A DNA stretch of 64,000 nt, from positions 62,001 to 126,000 of the forward strand of contig CAWHVG010000008.1 in the NCBI GenBank assembly GCA_963832725.1, given 5' to 3'. The notes under the pieces were generated by a model. It saw nothing but the letters and a program-made list of their open reading frames with translations. It had not been told where the DNA came from and did no database searches. Below are positions 1-10,200 of this stretch, one piece after another. Made by a program: the position numbers and the translations under genes. This stretch comes from JAEZBP01 sp963832725 (GTDB taxonomy: Bacteria > Myxococcota_A > Polyangia > Polyangiales > Sandaracinaceae). Every line of letters begins with the position of its first letter. The first letter of the stretch is position 1.

Positions 1-1
1 C

Positions 2-622
2 GCCCGCCTCTCCGGCGGACAGCTCCGCGACGCGCGCGAGCTCCGGCCGGCGGCGGGCGGATCGGCGGCGACGCGCTTCCTCGCGGGCGCCTCGCCGCCC
101 GAGGTCGTCTTCCTCGACCCACGGACGGGGCTCTCGGTCGCCCTCCGCTCCGGCCTCGGCTCGCACGGCTTCGCGGAGCCTCGCGTCGCGCGGCCGATCA
201 ACCTCGTGACCGAGCCGCCGGAGATCGCCGCCGTGCGCGCTGGCGACACGGACTGGCTCGCCTACACCGCGGTCGGCAGCCTGGCGACCACGGCCGTCGG
301 CCTCGTGCGGCTCGAGGGCGAGGCCCCGCCGGTCGCGCTCGTCCCCGGCACCGGCTACGGCGTCCTGCACGTCGATGCGGCGCCGCTCTCGGGAGGCCGC
401 GCCGTCTTCGTCGCCGACGCACCGCGTGCAGCCGCGCGGGACGCACCTCGTGAGCTGCACGTGCGCGTGCTGAGCACCGACGGCACCCTGAGCGATCCGA
501 CCGTGATCGTCGGACCTTCCGGCGCCGCGTCGCGCGGCCACATCGCGGTCGCCGGCGACGCGGTGGCCGTCGCGTTCGCGGACGCCGACGCGCTCTACAC
601 GGCCCTCGGTCGCTGTCGCTGA
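2..622 (+). CDS. C-terminal part of an unrecognised protein (5' end outside window)
   Basis: The reading frame is open from the first codon of the window to the stop at 622, so only the C-terminal 206 residues are visible. Alternating short hydrophobic stretches with glycines and aspartates (for example FLDPRTGLSVAL, GYGVLHVDAAPLSGG, AVFVADA) suggest a beta-rich repeat fold such as a propeller, as in exported myxobacterial proteins. The signal sequence would be upstream and cannot be checked. I do not recognise the family. A methionine-free start at 206 (GTG) would be internal, because the upstream frame is coding-like. The next gene starts 169 bp downstream on the same strand. Confidence 0.55.
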   Translation, partial: ARLSGGQLRDARELRPAAGGSAATRFLAGASPPEVVFLDPRTGLSVALRSGLGSHGFAEPRVARPINLVTEPPEIAAVRAGDTDWLAYTAVGSLATTAVGLVRLEGEAPPVALVPGTGYGVLHVDAAPLSGGRAVFVADAPRAAARDAPRELHVRVLSTDGTLSDPTVIVGPSGAASRGHIAVAGDAVAVAFADADALYTALGRCR

Positions 623-791
623 GCCGCGCCGAATCGCTGCTGCGAGCGGTCTGGCCCCGCCAGGACGGGCTCACGTCCGCGCGACCTCGGTCGCTCGTAC
701 GAGCTTGCGCCGCCTTCGATTCGCTCCACGATTGTTCGGCGGCGGACGGGCGCGCTCGCGAGCACTTTTCTTCGCCCCACATCGCGGAGCC

Positions 792-2216
792 ATGCGGGAC
801 ATCGAGACCGACGTCGTCATCATCGGAGCCGGCTCCGCCGGGTTCAACGCCTGCCGCGAAGCCATCAAGGCGAAGAAACGCTTCGTGCTGATCGAGAGCG
901 GCCCCTACGGCACGACCTGCGCGCGGGTGGGCTGCATGCCCTCGAAGCTCTTGATCGCGGCGGCGGACGCGGCAGACGCGGTCCGGCGGGCGCCCGTGTT
1001 CGGCGTCCACCCGGAAGGCTGCCGCGTCGACGGAGCCGCCGTGATGAAGCGCGTCTCGGACGAGCGCGATCGCTTCGCCGGCGGGATGGTTCAGGCCACC
1101 GAGCGCTTCCCGGCCGAGAGCCGCCTCCACGGCCAGGCGCGCTTCGTCGACCGCACGACGCTCGCGGTCGGTGACGACGTCCTTGTGCACGGCGACGCGG
1201 TGGTGATCGCGACCGGCAGCGCGCCCTGGATCCCGCCGCCCTTCGACTCCCTCGAGGGCGTCGAGACGAGCGACGACGTCTTCGCGTGGGAGGATCTGCC
1301 GCGCAGCTTGGCGGTGATCGGGACCGGCATCATCGCGCTCGAGCTCGGTCAGGCCCTCCATCGCCTCGGCGTCCAGGTCGCCTTCTTCAACCCCTTCGAC
1401 GAGCTCGGCCCTTTCACCGATCCGTCGTTGATCGCCGAGACGCATTCCGTCTTCCGGAAGGAGCTGGATCTCCACCTCGGGATCTCCGAGCCGAGCGCGA
1501 AGCGTGTCGAAGGTGGTGTCCGCATCGAGTGGACCGAAGGCGGGGAGCGACATCAACGGACCTTCGAGCGGGTGTTGGTGGCGGCGGGCCGACGGCCGCG
1601 TCTGAGCGGGCTCGATCTCGAGAAGACCGGTCTCTCGCTCGACGCGCGCGGCCGCCCCGAGTGGGATCCCGAGACGTGTCAGTGCGGCGACGCGCCGATC
1701 TTCCTGGCCGGCGACGCCAGCGGGCACCACGCCGTGCTCCACGAGGCCTCCGACGAAGGCCACATCGCCGGCGCCAACGCGGCGTCGTACCCGGACGTCG
1801 AGTCGCACGTTCGACGAACGCCGCTCGCCATCGCCTTCACCGAGCCGGCCATGGCGCTGATCGGATGCACCCACGCCGAGCTCGGCGACGACATCGAGAT
1901 TGGCGAGGTCTCGTTTCGCACCCAGGCGCGTGCGCGGATGATGGCGAAGAACGCAGGGCTCGGCCGGCTCTACGCGCGCCGCGGCTCGTGCCTCCTCGTC
2001 GGCGCGGAGCTCCTCGGACCGGACGTCGAGCACCTCGCGCATCTCCTGGCGTGGTCGATCCAGAGCGGGCGTACGGTGCAGGACTGCCTGTCGATGCCCT
2101 ACTACCACCCGACGCTCGAGGAAGGCCTCCGGGGCGCGTTTCAGCAGCTCGCGCGGAAGCTGAAGGTGGAGCCACACTGCCGCGGCGAGGATCTGCCGAA
2201 GAACGCCGGCACCTGA
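792..2216 (+). CDS. Dihydrolipoyl dehydrogenase-like FAD/NAD(P) disulfide oxidoreductase
   Basis: A 474-residue class I pyridine nucleotide-disulfide oxidoreductase. The N-terminus holds the FAD dinucleotide motif (VVIIGAGSAGFNA). It is followed by the redox-active disulfide in TTCARVGCMPSK (CxxxxC), an NAD(P)-binding GxGxxA-type motif in VIGTGIIALELG near residue 175, a second FAD motif (IFLAGDAS), and the C-terminal dimerisation domain with the active-site His-Glu pair in YHPTLEE. Length fits the family (about 460-480). The start at 792 was chosen because it immediately precedes the FAD motif and has CGGAG upstream; the frame extends 29 codons further up without family similarity. Dehydrogenase-complex partners (E1/E2) are not adjacent, so the true substrate (lipoyl protein, glutathione, mercury or other) is not settled. 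Confidence 0.85.
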   Translation: MRDIETDVVIIGAGSAGFNACREAIKAKKRFVLIESGPYGTTCARVGCMPSKLLIAAADAADAVRRAPVFGVHPEGCRVDGAAVMKRVSDERDRFAGGMVQATERFPAESRLHGQARFVDRTTLAVGDDVLVHGDAVVIATGSAPWIPPPFDSLEGVETSDDVFAWEDLPRSLAVIGTGIIALELGQALHRLGVQVAFFNPFDELGPFTDPSLIAETHSVFRKELDLHLGISEPSAKRVEGGVRIEWTEGGERHQRTFERVLVAAGRRPRLSGLDLEKTGLSLDARGRPEWDPETCQCGDAPIFLAGDASGHHAVLHEASDEGHIAGANAASYPDVESHVRRTPLAIAFTEPAMALIGCTHAELGDDIEIGEVSFRTQARARMMAKNAGLGRLYARRGSCLLVGAELLGPDVEHLAHLLAWSIQSGRTVQDCLSMPYYHPTLEEGLRGAFQQLARKLKVEPHCRGEDLPKNAGT

Positions 2217-2435
2217 CGGGACCAGCGCGCGCGAGGAGCTCGCGCTCGCGTTTTGCCGCCTCGTCGTCGGTCTGGCCCTGGGTGCCCGTCGCGCGACGAT
2301 CTGCTCGGTTGCCCGAGTCGATGTTGACGTCTTTGATATCCGTCTGCGGACGTCAGGTGTCCCCGAAGTACGCCCGAGCGTGAGCAAGCGCAGAGGACGG
2401 ACAAAGCCGCGATTCATTTTTCGGTAGCCTGCGGC

Positions 2436-3340
2436 ATGCGACTCATCGCGTTCCGTCCTCGCGCTGCTCCTCCTGCCCCTGGCTGCCGCTGCCCAGACCG
2501 AGGGGGACGCGCCGCCTTTCGACTTCCGCACAGGCACCATCACGCTCGGTGACGGCCTCGCCACCGTCGAGCTCGGCGACGATCTCCGCTACCTGTCGCC
2601 GGCGGATACCGACCGGCTCGTCCAGGCGTGGGGGAACCCGCCCAGCCCGAACACGCTCGGCATGCTCGTGCCCGCCGATCGAGATCTCTTCTCCGACCAG
2701 GGCTGGGCGATCATCATCACGTACGCTGCGGACGGCTACGTCGACGACGACGACGCGGACGATTCTCGACTACGACGAGCTGCTCGGAGAGCTGCAGGAG
2801 CAGACGGTCGAGGGGAACGCGGAGCGCCGGCGGCTCGGGCTCACCGAGCTCCGGCTGGTGGGCTGGGCGGAGCCGCCGCACTACGCCGCCGACACGCACC
2901 GGCTCTACTGGGCGCAGGATCTCGAGTCGACCCTCGACGACGGTTCGAAGCACCGCGACTTGAACTACGCGATCCGTGTGCTCGGCCGCCGCGGCGTCCT
3001 CGAGCTCAATGCGATCGCCTCGCTCGCGCAGCTTCCCGAGGTGCGCGCGCGGATGCGCGAGATCCTGCCGCGGGTCCACTACGAGGTCGGGCACCGCTAC
3101 GCCGACTTCGACCCCGACCTCGACGAGGTCGCGGCCTACGGCATCGGCGCGCTCATCCTCGGCAAGATCGCGGCGAAGACGGGGATCCTCGCGGGGCTCG
3201 GCGTGTTCTTCCTCAAGGCGTGGAAGCTGTTGATAGTGCTGGCCGGTGGGGGGCTCGCGTTCTTCAAGCGACTGTTCCGGCGGGGGCGGAAGGACGAGGG
3301 CGGCGGAGATGACGACACCGGAGCGGCGGGCGAGGCGTGA
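2436..3340 (+). CDS. DUF2167 membrane-anchored protein, interrupted by two frameshifts
   Basis: Similar to the DUF2167 family of predicted membrane-anchored bacterial proteins of unknown function. Family-like blocks are WGNPPSPNTLGML, DQGWAIIITYAADGYVDDDDA, VGWAEPPHYAADTHRLYWAQ, LNYAIRVLGRRGVLELN and a C-terminal hydrophobic segment (GILAGLGVFFLKAWKLLIVL) followed by Arg/Lys. The N-terminal hydrophobic LALLLLPLAAAAQ looks like a signal peptide, but it lies in a different frame from the only plausible ATG (2436), so one base appears extra near 2451-2456. A second single-base break falls near 2760, where the frame moves from DDDDAD to ILDYDEL. With both joined the protein is about 300 residues, normal for the family. 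It converges on the gene ending at 3432. Confidence 0.7.
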
Positions 3341-3431
3341 CCCGCTTTCGCCTCTCGCCCGGAGGCTGAGCGCGATCGCGGCCTCTTCCGTCTGGCTCGC
3401 GAAGCGGCGCGAGGCTCGCGTCGGGCGGTCT

Positions 3432-4565
3432 CTACTCCGCGTCGGCGTGGGTGCGCGTCGTGAGCGGCGGGTGCTTCGGCCGGACGGCGCCGCTGGTGCG
3501 GTGCCCGAAGAGCACGCTCGGGCGCAGACCGGGGGCGACCGGTGACGGCGTGACCTCGCTCGAGGGGAACATCTGCACGAACGCCGGCGCCTTCGGGACG
3601 CGGTCGACCACCGTCCGCTCCAGGACCATCGAGATGTACTGCTCGGAGCCCGTCTCGGGCGTGTTCGAGTTGAGCACCACCTCGACGTCGTAGTTGCGGA
3701 CGTGGGCGCGCAGGCCCGGCAGGCGCGACTCGTAGGGGCTCCAGTTGTCGGCGCTCGTCCCGTTCTCGCTGCAGCCGAAGACGCCGTCGTCCGCGTGCAC
3801 GAAGAGGGTCTGGTTGCCGCTGGTGTGCCCCGGCGTGCGGAGCAGGAGGCAGCCGGCGCCGAGCGCGAGATCGCCGTCCGTCAGGACCACCCGGTCCATG
3901 CGCACGTCGCGCTTTCCGTCCTCGATGAACCACGCGCGCTGCATCGGGTGGAGCCGATCCCAGTCTTCCCACTCGACGCGCGGCGCGAGGAGGCGGGCGT
4001 TCGGGAAGCGCGCCGGCAGCGGCCCGGCGATGCCGTCGCCACGTTCGGTGCCGAGGGTCGGCCGCAAATCCTGGGTGTGGAAGTGATCGAACGCGATCAG
4101 ATCGATCTCGTCCGGCGTCACGCCCAGCTTGCGCAGCCCTTCCTCCACCGTCTCGAAGGGCTTGCCGATCAGCTGCTCCGCCCAGCCGTAGCGGTCCAGG
4201 AGATGCTTGAAGAAGGGCGTCTCCCGCGAGGTCTGCCGGTCGGTCGGGTTGAAGAGGATGTTGCGCACGGCGCCTTCGGCCTGGACCTGCACCAGCAGGC
4301 AGCGATGACGCATCGTGACGTAGGGGAAGGGCAACCGGAGCGCGGTCTGGAACGCGAACTTCGTCGGGTAGATCAGATCGCTGACCGGCAGCGTGCGGAC
4401 GGAGATCGCCCGCTCGCCCTCGCGAAGCTCGTCGCCGACGCGCTCGGCCGCGCGACGGACCGCGTCCAGGCGGCGGCCGGCGCTCCGAATGCTGCGCGCC
4501 TCGTCCAGGTGATGGACGCGCCGCACCCAGGGGATGTCTTCGTGGATCGGATCGCCGAGCTGCAT
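3432..4565 (-). CDS. MBL-fold metallohydrolase-like protein with altered metal motif
   Basis: About 377 residues. The region around residue 155 (IAFDHFHTQDLRP) sits where metallo-beta-lactamase-fold enzymes carry HxHxDH, but here it reads HFHTQD, so the canonical DH pair is changed. The later His motif TPGHTSGNQTLFVH is intact and typical of hydroxyacylglutathione-hydrolase/lactonase-like members. The start at 4565 (MQLGDPIHED) was preferred over 4598, which adds 11 Arg-rich residues. It lies 66 bp downstream of the rhodanese gene and is probably the last gene of the four-gene minus-strand run, which would link sulfur-transfer and hydrolase functions. Substrate unknown. Confidence 0.65.
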   Translation of the reverse strand: MQLGDPIHEDIPWVRRVHHLDEARSIRSAGRRLDAVRRAAERVGDELREGERAISVRTLPVSDLIYPTKFAFQTALRLPFPYVTMRHRCLLVQVQAEGAVRNILFNPTDRQTSRETPFFKHLLDRYGWAEQLIGKPFETVEEGLRKLGVTPDEIDLIAFDHFHTQDLRPTLGTERGDGIAGPLPARFPNARLLAPRVEWEDWDRLHPMQRAWFIEDGKRDVRMDRVVLTDGDLALGAGCLLLRTPGHTSGNQTLFVHADDGVFGCSENGTSADNWSPYESRLPGLRAHVRNYDVEVVLNSNTPETGSEQYISMVLERTVVDRVPKAPAFVQMFPSSEVTPSPVAPGLRPSVLFGHRTSGAVRPKHPPLTTRTHADAE

Positions 4566-4631
4566 CGCGCTACCTCCACGCCGTTCAGGCGTTCGCACGT
4601 AGCGGGAGCGTTGCCGCGCGGGTCCGCCGGA

Positions 4632-5051
4632 TCAAGTCGAGAGCGCGTCCCAGGAGCGGCCCTCTTCCGGCTCGGTCGAGGTCGGCAGGCCGGCCGCCTC
4701 CCAGCCTTTCTCCGAGAGCTGCCCGAACGCGTCGCGCGCGCCGCCCCAACCGGCCCTCTGATCCACCAGGTTGGTGTAGCCGGCCGCGCGCAGCATCTCG
4801 GCCGCCCTCAACGAGCGCCCGCCCGAGCGGCAGCCGAGCACCAGCCTGGTGTCCTTCGGGAAGTGGCGCCCGACGACGTCCATGAAGTCCGGGTTCGGCT
4901 GCATGCCGGCCGGCCCCATGTGCATGAGCGGCACGTTGTAGGCGCCGCTCGGGTGGCCCTGCTCGAACTCGGGGACGGAGCGGACGTCCAGGTACGTCCA
5001 GCCCTGGTCCATCCGCTGCTTTGCTTCGTCGGGAGAGATGCGCTCGATCAT
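4632..5051 (-). CDS. Rhodanese-like sulfurtransferase
   Basis: A single rhodanese domain of 139 residues. Family marks are YLDVRSVPEFEQGHPSGAYNVP (CH2A-type opening) and the active-site loop LGCRSGGRS with the catalytic Cys, then AAEMLRAAGYTNLVDQRAGWGG. Such enzymes move sulfane sulfur between thiols. There is no signal peptide, so it should be cytoplasmic. I used the internal Met at 5051 (MIERISPDEA), which begins the domain; 5072 would add seven residues. It sits 34 bp downstream of the ABC ATPase gene and upstream of the MBL-fold gene on the same strand. MBL-fold and rhodanese proteins often act together in sulfide/persulfide metabolism, but here the MBL metal site is atypical. Confidence 0.85.
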   Translation of the reverse strand: MIERISPDEAKQRMDQGWTYLDVRSVPEFEQGHPSGAYNVPLMHMGPAGMQPNPDFMDVVGRHFPKDTRLVLGCRSGGRSLRAAEMLRAAGYTNLVDQRAGWGGARDAFGQLSEKGWEAAGLPTSTEPEEGRSWDALST

Positions 5052-5085
5052 GGCGCGACGGAAGTGGGTCACGTCTCGACCCGCG

Positions 5086-6039
5086 TCAAGTGGGTGCGGC
5101 GGCCTTCTCGCTCAGCGCGTCGCGCACGAAGAGGTCCTCGAGCGTCTCGCGCGCCGGGGTGACCGCGATGACCTCTGCGCCTTCGGCCAGCGCGCGCTCC
5201 AGCACCGGCTGCGCGCCTTCGTCGCCGCTCACCACCAAGTGGAGGTGCCCTTCCGCTTCGTTCAGCTCGTCCGCCAACGGACGCAGGGCCTCGCGGAGGG
5301 TGTCGGAGACGTTCGCCAGCTCGACCTCGACCCGGCGGGTCTCCGCGCGCAGCAGCTCGTCGAGCCGGCCGTAGTGGCTCATCCGGCCGCGCCGCACGAT
5401 GCCCACTCGATCGCAGAGCAGCTCCACGTCGCTGAGGATGTGGCTGGTGAAGACGATCGTCTTGCCGCGCTGGCGCTGCTCGACCACCAGATCGCGCACC
5501 TCCTTGCGGCCGATCGGATCGAGCCCGCTCATCGGCTCGTCGAGGATCAAGAGCTCCGGGTCGTGGAGCAGCGCCTGGGCGATCCCGATCCGCTGCATCA
5601 TGCCTTTGGAGAACTTGCCGATCGGTCGCTCCATGGCGTGCCCGAGGCCGACCCTTTCCACCAGCTCGCGAGAGCGCTTCGCCCGCTCCGCGCGTCGCAT
5701 CCCGGTCAGTCGCCCGCAGAGATCGAGGAACTCCAGCGGTCGCAGGTACTGATAGACGTAGGGGTTCTCGGGCATGTACCCGACGCGCGCCATCGCCGCG
5801 GGGCCGGGGTTTCGTTCCCCGAAGAGCTCGATGGTGCCGCGCATCGGGAAGATCAGCCGCAGCACCATCTTGATGGTGGTCGTCTTGCCGGCGCCGTTCG
5901 GTCCGAGCAGGCCGAAGATCTCGCCGCGCTTCACCTCGAACCCGATCCCGCGGACGGCCTCCACCTTCTTGCGGAAGAAGCCGATCCGGAAGGTCTTGTG
6001 CAGATCGTCGACCCGCAGCACCGGCTTCTCCTCGCTCAC
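5086..6039 (-). CDS. ABC transporter ATP-binding protein
   Basis: A 317-residue ABC ATPase. Walker A is GPNGAGKTTT, the Q-loop region is VGYMPENPYVYQYL, the signature is the variant KFSKGMMQRIGIA, Walker B is LLILDEPMSGLD and the switch His is in FTSHIL. The C-terminal 80 residues are an extra regulatory-type domain, as in DrrA/CcmA-like exporters. The start is GTG, and its first bases overlap the stop of the upstream aminotransferase gene (GTGA), indicating translational coupling. No permease gene is adjacent, so either the membrane partner is encoded elsewhere or the ATPase serves a distant transporter. The lipid, drug or polysaccharide substrate cannot be told from this. Confidence 0.88.
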   Translation of the reverse strand: MSEEKPVLRVDDLHKTFRIGFFRKKVEAVRGIGFEVKRGEIFGLLGPNGAGKTTTIKMVLRLIFPMRGTIELFGERNPGPAAMARVGYMPENPYVYQYLRPLEFLDLCGRLTGMRRAERAKRSRELVERVGLGHAMERPIGKFSKGMMQRIGIAQALLHDPELLILDEPMSGLDPIGRKEVRDLVVEQRQRGKTIVFTSHILSDVELLCDRVGIVRRGRMSHYGRLDELLRAETRRVEVELANVSDTLREALRPLADELNEAEGHLHLVVSGDEGAQPVLERALAEGAEVIAVTPARETLEDLFVRDALSEKAAAPT

Positions 6040-7133
6040 GGGGCAACCTCCAACTCCGAGACGGCCGTGTGGAAGGCGGCGAGCACCCGCTCCGGGTCAC
6101 TTTCTTCCATCAGAGGATGGAGCGGGAGCGCGAGGCCCAGATCCTCGACCCGTTCGGCGACCGGGAAGGGGCCGCCGCCGTGCCTTTCCCGCAGGCTCCC
6201 GATCCGATGGAGCGCGTAGGAGAGGCGGCCCGCTTCCACGCCATGCGCGCGCAGATGGGCGATCAGCGCGTCGCGATCCTCGCGCGTGCAGGTCTCGGGC
6301 AGCGTGACGCCGAAGGTCTGCCAGTTGCTCGTGCTGCCTTCCGGCGCGCGCTGCACGCCGAAGCCGGCCGGGAGCGCGGCCAGATAGCGCTCCGCCAGCG
6401 CGCGGCGGCGCTCGACGATCGCGTCCAGCCTCGCCATCTGCGCCGAGCCGATCGCGGCGGCCATCTCCGTCATTCGCTGATTGCCGGCGGCGCGCGTGAA
6501 CTCGCCCGGCCCGCGTTGGCCGTGGTTTCGCAGCGTGCGGAGCGCGACCGCCAGCGCGTCGTCGTCGGTCAGGCAGACACCGCCTTCGCCGGTCGTGATC
6601 AGCTTGCGCGGGTGGAAGCTGGAGCAGGCGATGACGCCGAACGACGCGCTCGGCCGATCGCCGACGGTGGCGCCGAGCGAGCAGGCCGCGTCGACGAGGA
6701 TGGGCAGCTCCGGCAGCGCGGCGGCGATCGCCGGGTGGTCGGCCGGCGTGCCGAACTGATCGATGACCACCGCCGCCACCGTGGCGTCGGTTCGCGCGCG
6801 GGCGAACGCCTCGGCGCCGGCGTTCCAGCTCGAAGGATCGATGTCGACGAGGACCGGGCGGGCGCCGGCGCGAACGATCGCGTGCGCGGGGCTCGGCCAG
6901 CTCAGATCCGGGCAGAGCACGTCGCCGCCCGAGACGCCGATCGCCGAGAGCGCCATCTCCAGCGCCGCCGTGCCCGACCCGCAGGCGACGGCGTGGGCGC
7001 GCTGGGATCGCTCGGCCAAGGCCTGCTCGAATGCCGCCACCCGCGCGCCTTGCACGAGCATTCCGCTCTCGAGCGCCTCGGTCGCCGCGGCGACCTCTTC
7101 CTCACCGATCCACGGTCGGGCCAGTCGGATCAC
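6036..7133 (-). CDS. DegT/DnrJ/EryC1/StrS-family PLP aminotransferase
   Basis: About 365 residues of a fold-type I PLP enzyme of the sugar aminotransferase family. Seen are the N-terminal ARPWIGEEEVAAATEALESG, the cofactor region ACGSGTAALEMAL, the Asp in LVDAACSLGA, and the Schiff-base Lys region SSFHPRKLITTGEGG, followed by LRNHGQRG. These enzymes transaminate keto sugars, usually for surface glycans or natural products. The start is taken as GTG at 7133 (VIRLARPWIG), where similarity begins; the frame runs on to 7250 but the extra 39 residues are Arg-rich and unlike the family. It heads the minus-strand run (aminotransferase, ABC ATPase, rhodanese, MBL-fold) and is divergent from the kinase gene. 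Confidence 0.85.
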   Translation of the reverse strand: MIRLARPWIGEEEVAAATEALESGMLVQGARVAAFEQALAERSQRAHAVACGSGTAALEMALSAIGVSGGDVLCPDLSWPSPAHAIVRAGARPVLVDIDPSSWNAGAEAFARARTDATVAAVVIDQFGTPADHPAIAAALPELPILVDAACSLGATVGDRPSASFGVIACSSFHPRKLITTGEGGVCLTDDDALAVALRTLRNHGQRGPGEFTRAAGNQRMTEMAAAIGSAQMARLDAIVERRRALAERYLAALPAGFGVQRAPEGSTSNWQTFGVTLPETCTREDRDALIAHLRAHGVEAGRLSYALHRIGSLRERHGGGPFPVAERVEDLGLALPLHPLMEESDPERVLAAFHTAVSELEVAP

Positions 7134-7295
7134 GGCGCGGAGGATAGCAGTCCGTCGACGAACCTCACTCTCCTCGTAGCGGGTCCGGCTCTGCACGGTC
7201 GCGCTCCCGAGCCCTCTCCGGTCGGAGCCCCGAGTCGGCCGACATGGCACAGCGTCGTTTCCGCCGCGATCCGCTGTTGTTATCCTTCGCGCGCG

Positions 7296-10200
7296 TTGCC
7301 GGTCCCCACCGCACCTCCGCCCGAGAGCCCTCGGGCGCTATCGCGTCGTTCGCCGCCTGGGCGCAGGTGGCATGGCCGAGGTGTTCCTGGCGAAGACGAC
7401 GACCGGCGCCGAGGGCATCGAGAAGGTCTTGGTGGTCAAGCGCGTGCTGCCCACCTTCGCCCGCAGCCAGAAGTTCCTGTCCATGTTCGTGGACGAGGCG
7501 AAGGTCGCGATGCGCCTCAACCACCCGAACATCGTGCAGGTGTACGCGTTCGAACAGGTTCGGGACGAGCCCGTGCTCGCCATGGAGTTCGTCGACGGGC
7601 TGGATCTCGGCCGCCTGCTCTCCACCGCCCGGCGCCAGGGCCGGCGGATCCCCATCGCCCTCTGCGCGTTCGTGGTCATGGAGGCCGCCAAGGGCCTCGA
7701 CTACGCCCACAACCGCAAGGACGAGAGCGGCGTGGCGATGGAGATCGTGCACCGCGACGTCAGCCCGCAGAACGTCCTCGTCAGCTACGAGGGCGTGGTG
7801 AAGATCGCCGACTTCGGCATCGCGCGGGCGCGACTGGTCAGCGAGGAGACGGGCGTCATCAAGGGGAAGTTCTCCTACATGTCGCCGGAGCAGGCCCGCG
7901 GGCAGCGGGTGGACCGCCGGAGCGACGTCTACTCGCTCGGGGTCCTCTTGGCCGAGCTCCTGATGAACCGAAACATGTACCCCGGCCAGCAGGGCATGGA
8001 GGTGCTCGAGCAGGTGCGGGACGGGAAGCTCACCCTGCCGCGACAGGTCGATCCGAGCATCCCGGCCGATCTGGAGCAGGTGGTCCGCCGCGCCACCGCG
8101 TTCGATCGCGAGGAGCGCTTCCAGACCGCCCGCTCGCTGGCCGGCGCACTCTCCCGCTGGCTCCACGCGCAGGAAGAGGTGCTCGACGCCGTCGACTTGG
8201 AGCGTTTCATCGGTGATATCGCTCCGCGCGAGGTGACCAGCCCGGAGAATACCGCCCGAACGCCCGGCAGCGCCGACACCCAGGCTTCGCTCGCACACGC
8301 GCGCCGTGAGCTGCGCGAGCGCCGAAACGTGGTGGTGGTCCACGGTCGGCTGCGGGGCGAAGAAGAGCAAGAAGAGGTCACCGGTGTCGAGCGAGCAGGC
8401 CGCTCGGTCGGCGCGCAGGCGGTGCGAGTGCTCGAGGACATCGCCTACAAGTACGACGCGATCCTCGACTGGCCGGACGGACGAGGAAAGGGCTCGTTCC
8501 GCATCCTGATCGGGATCGGCCGCGTCTCCGTGGACGATCCGCTCCACGCGACCCGCCTCGGGATGGACGTGCTCGACGCGCTGGCAGGCCTCTCGGCCGA
8601 CCTGGTGGTGCCCCTGACGGCGTCGATCGGGCTCTCGCGAGGCGTCGTGGCGACCGTCCGCTCGACCAGCGGCCGCTTGCGCTACGAGCCGATCGAGGGC
8701 GTGTTCGAGGTGGCCCGCCAGCTCGGCGACGCGGGCGACCCGGGTGAGGTGCTGGCGAGCGGCGAGGTCTTCCGGCTCGCCCGGCGCGCCTTCGCGTTCG
8801 ACGAGACGGATGTTCGTGAGGTCGACGTCTCGACCACGCAGGTCGGTCCCCGCCGGATCCGTGCGTATCGCCTTCGAGGCGCTCGCACTCGGGAGGAGCG
8901 CGCGGCCGAGGCGCTCGCGGTCAGCGGCGAGGCCGGCCTCTTCGGCCGCTCCATGGAGATCCAGGCCCTCGTCGACGCCTACAAGGAGGTCTCCGCCTCC
9001 AAGAAGAGCTCGTATCTCGCGCTCTTCGGCGAGCTCGGCGTCGGAAAGAGCGCGACGGTGGCGGCGGCGCTCGGCAGCTTCCACCCCGATCCTCGCCTCC
9101 TGCGCGTCGAGTGCATCTTCGGCGCGTCGGAGGTCCCCTACGCGGCGGTGGCGGAGCTCGTCCGCGAGGCGTGTGGAATCAATGAAGATATGGCTGCCGA
9201 CGAGGCCCGGCGCCTGGTCGACGCGACGCTGAGCGAGGTCCTGCCCCCGAAGCTGAGCGGTCCCGCCTCCGACGCGCTCGAGCCCTTGATCGCGCCGGTC
9301 GCGGGCGGCGGCGACGACGTCGATCGCAGCGCCGGGCTGACCCGCGCGGTTCGTCACCTTCTGGGCGGACTGGCGAGCAAGCGCCCCTTGGTGGTGTGGA
9401 TCGACGCTCTCCAGTTCGTCGACATGCCGAGCCTGCAGCTCATGTCGCGCCTCTTGGCCCACACCTACGAAGTGCCCCTGATGGTCGTCGTCTGCAGCCG
9501 CGCGGACGAGCGGGTCGAGGAGCTGCTGGGCGGTGTGCCGCGTATCGATCTCGACGAGCTCGACCAAGACGAGCGCCGCGAGCTCATCGCCGCTCGTTTC
9601 GGCGACGCGCGGGTCCCGCACGAGATCCAGCAGGCCATCGTCCACCGCGCGGGCGGCAATCCATTCTTCCTGATCGAGCTGATCGACGCGCTCCTCGACC
9701 GAGACGTCCTCCGGGTCGACGGTGAGGGCGAGACCAAGCAGGTGGTTCGCCGACAGGGCGCGGCGTTCGCGCTTCCGACGACCCTCGAGGACGTGATCGC
9801 GGCCCGCCTGGGTGAGCTCCCGGAGCAGCAACGACACGCCTTGCGCTGGTTGGCGGTGGCGGGCCCCGGCCTGCGGGTGGCCGAGCTCCGAGCTCTGAGC
9901 GGTGAGGAGCTGGACGAGCAGCTCTCCGCCCTCGAGGAGCGCGGGCTCGTTCAGCGGCGCGCCGGCGGTGGTCTCTTCTTCCCGAGCGCGGTCGTGCGCC
10001 ACGTGGCCTACGAGAGCCTCGACGCCGGGGATCGGGTGCGCATGCATCGCCTGGTCGCCGACTACCTGAGCAAGCTCGACGTTCCGCTGCCGCCCGCGCG
10101 ACTGGCCCACCACCGCGAGCAGGCCGGTGACCGGCAAGGTGCGGCGGAGGCCTACCTCGCGGCAGGACACTCGGCGCAAGCGATGTACTCGCACCACGAA

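Noticed and set aside
198..2564. A 788-codon minus-strand open frame over the disulfide reductase gene
   Set aside because: Antisense shadow of a gene with intact FAD and CxxxxC motifs; no family features.
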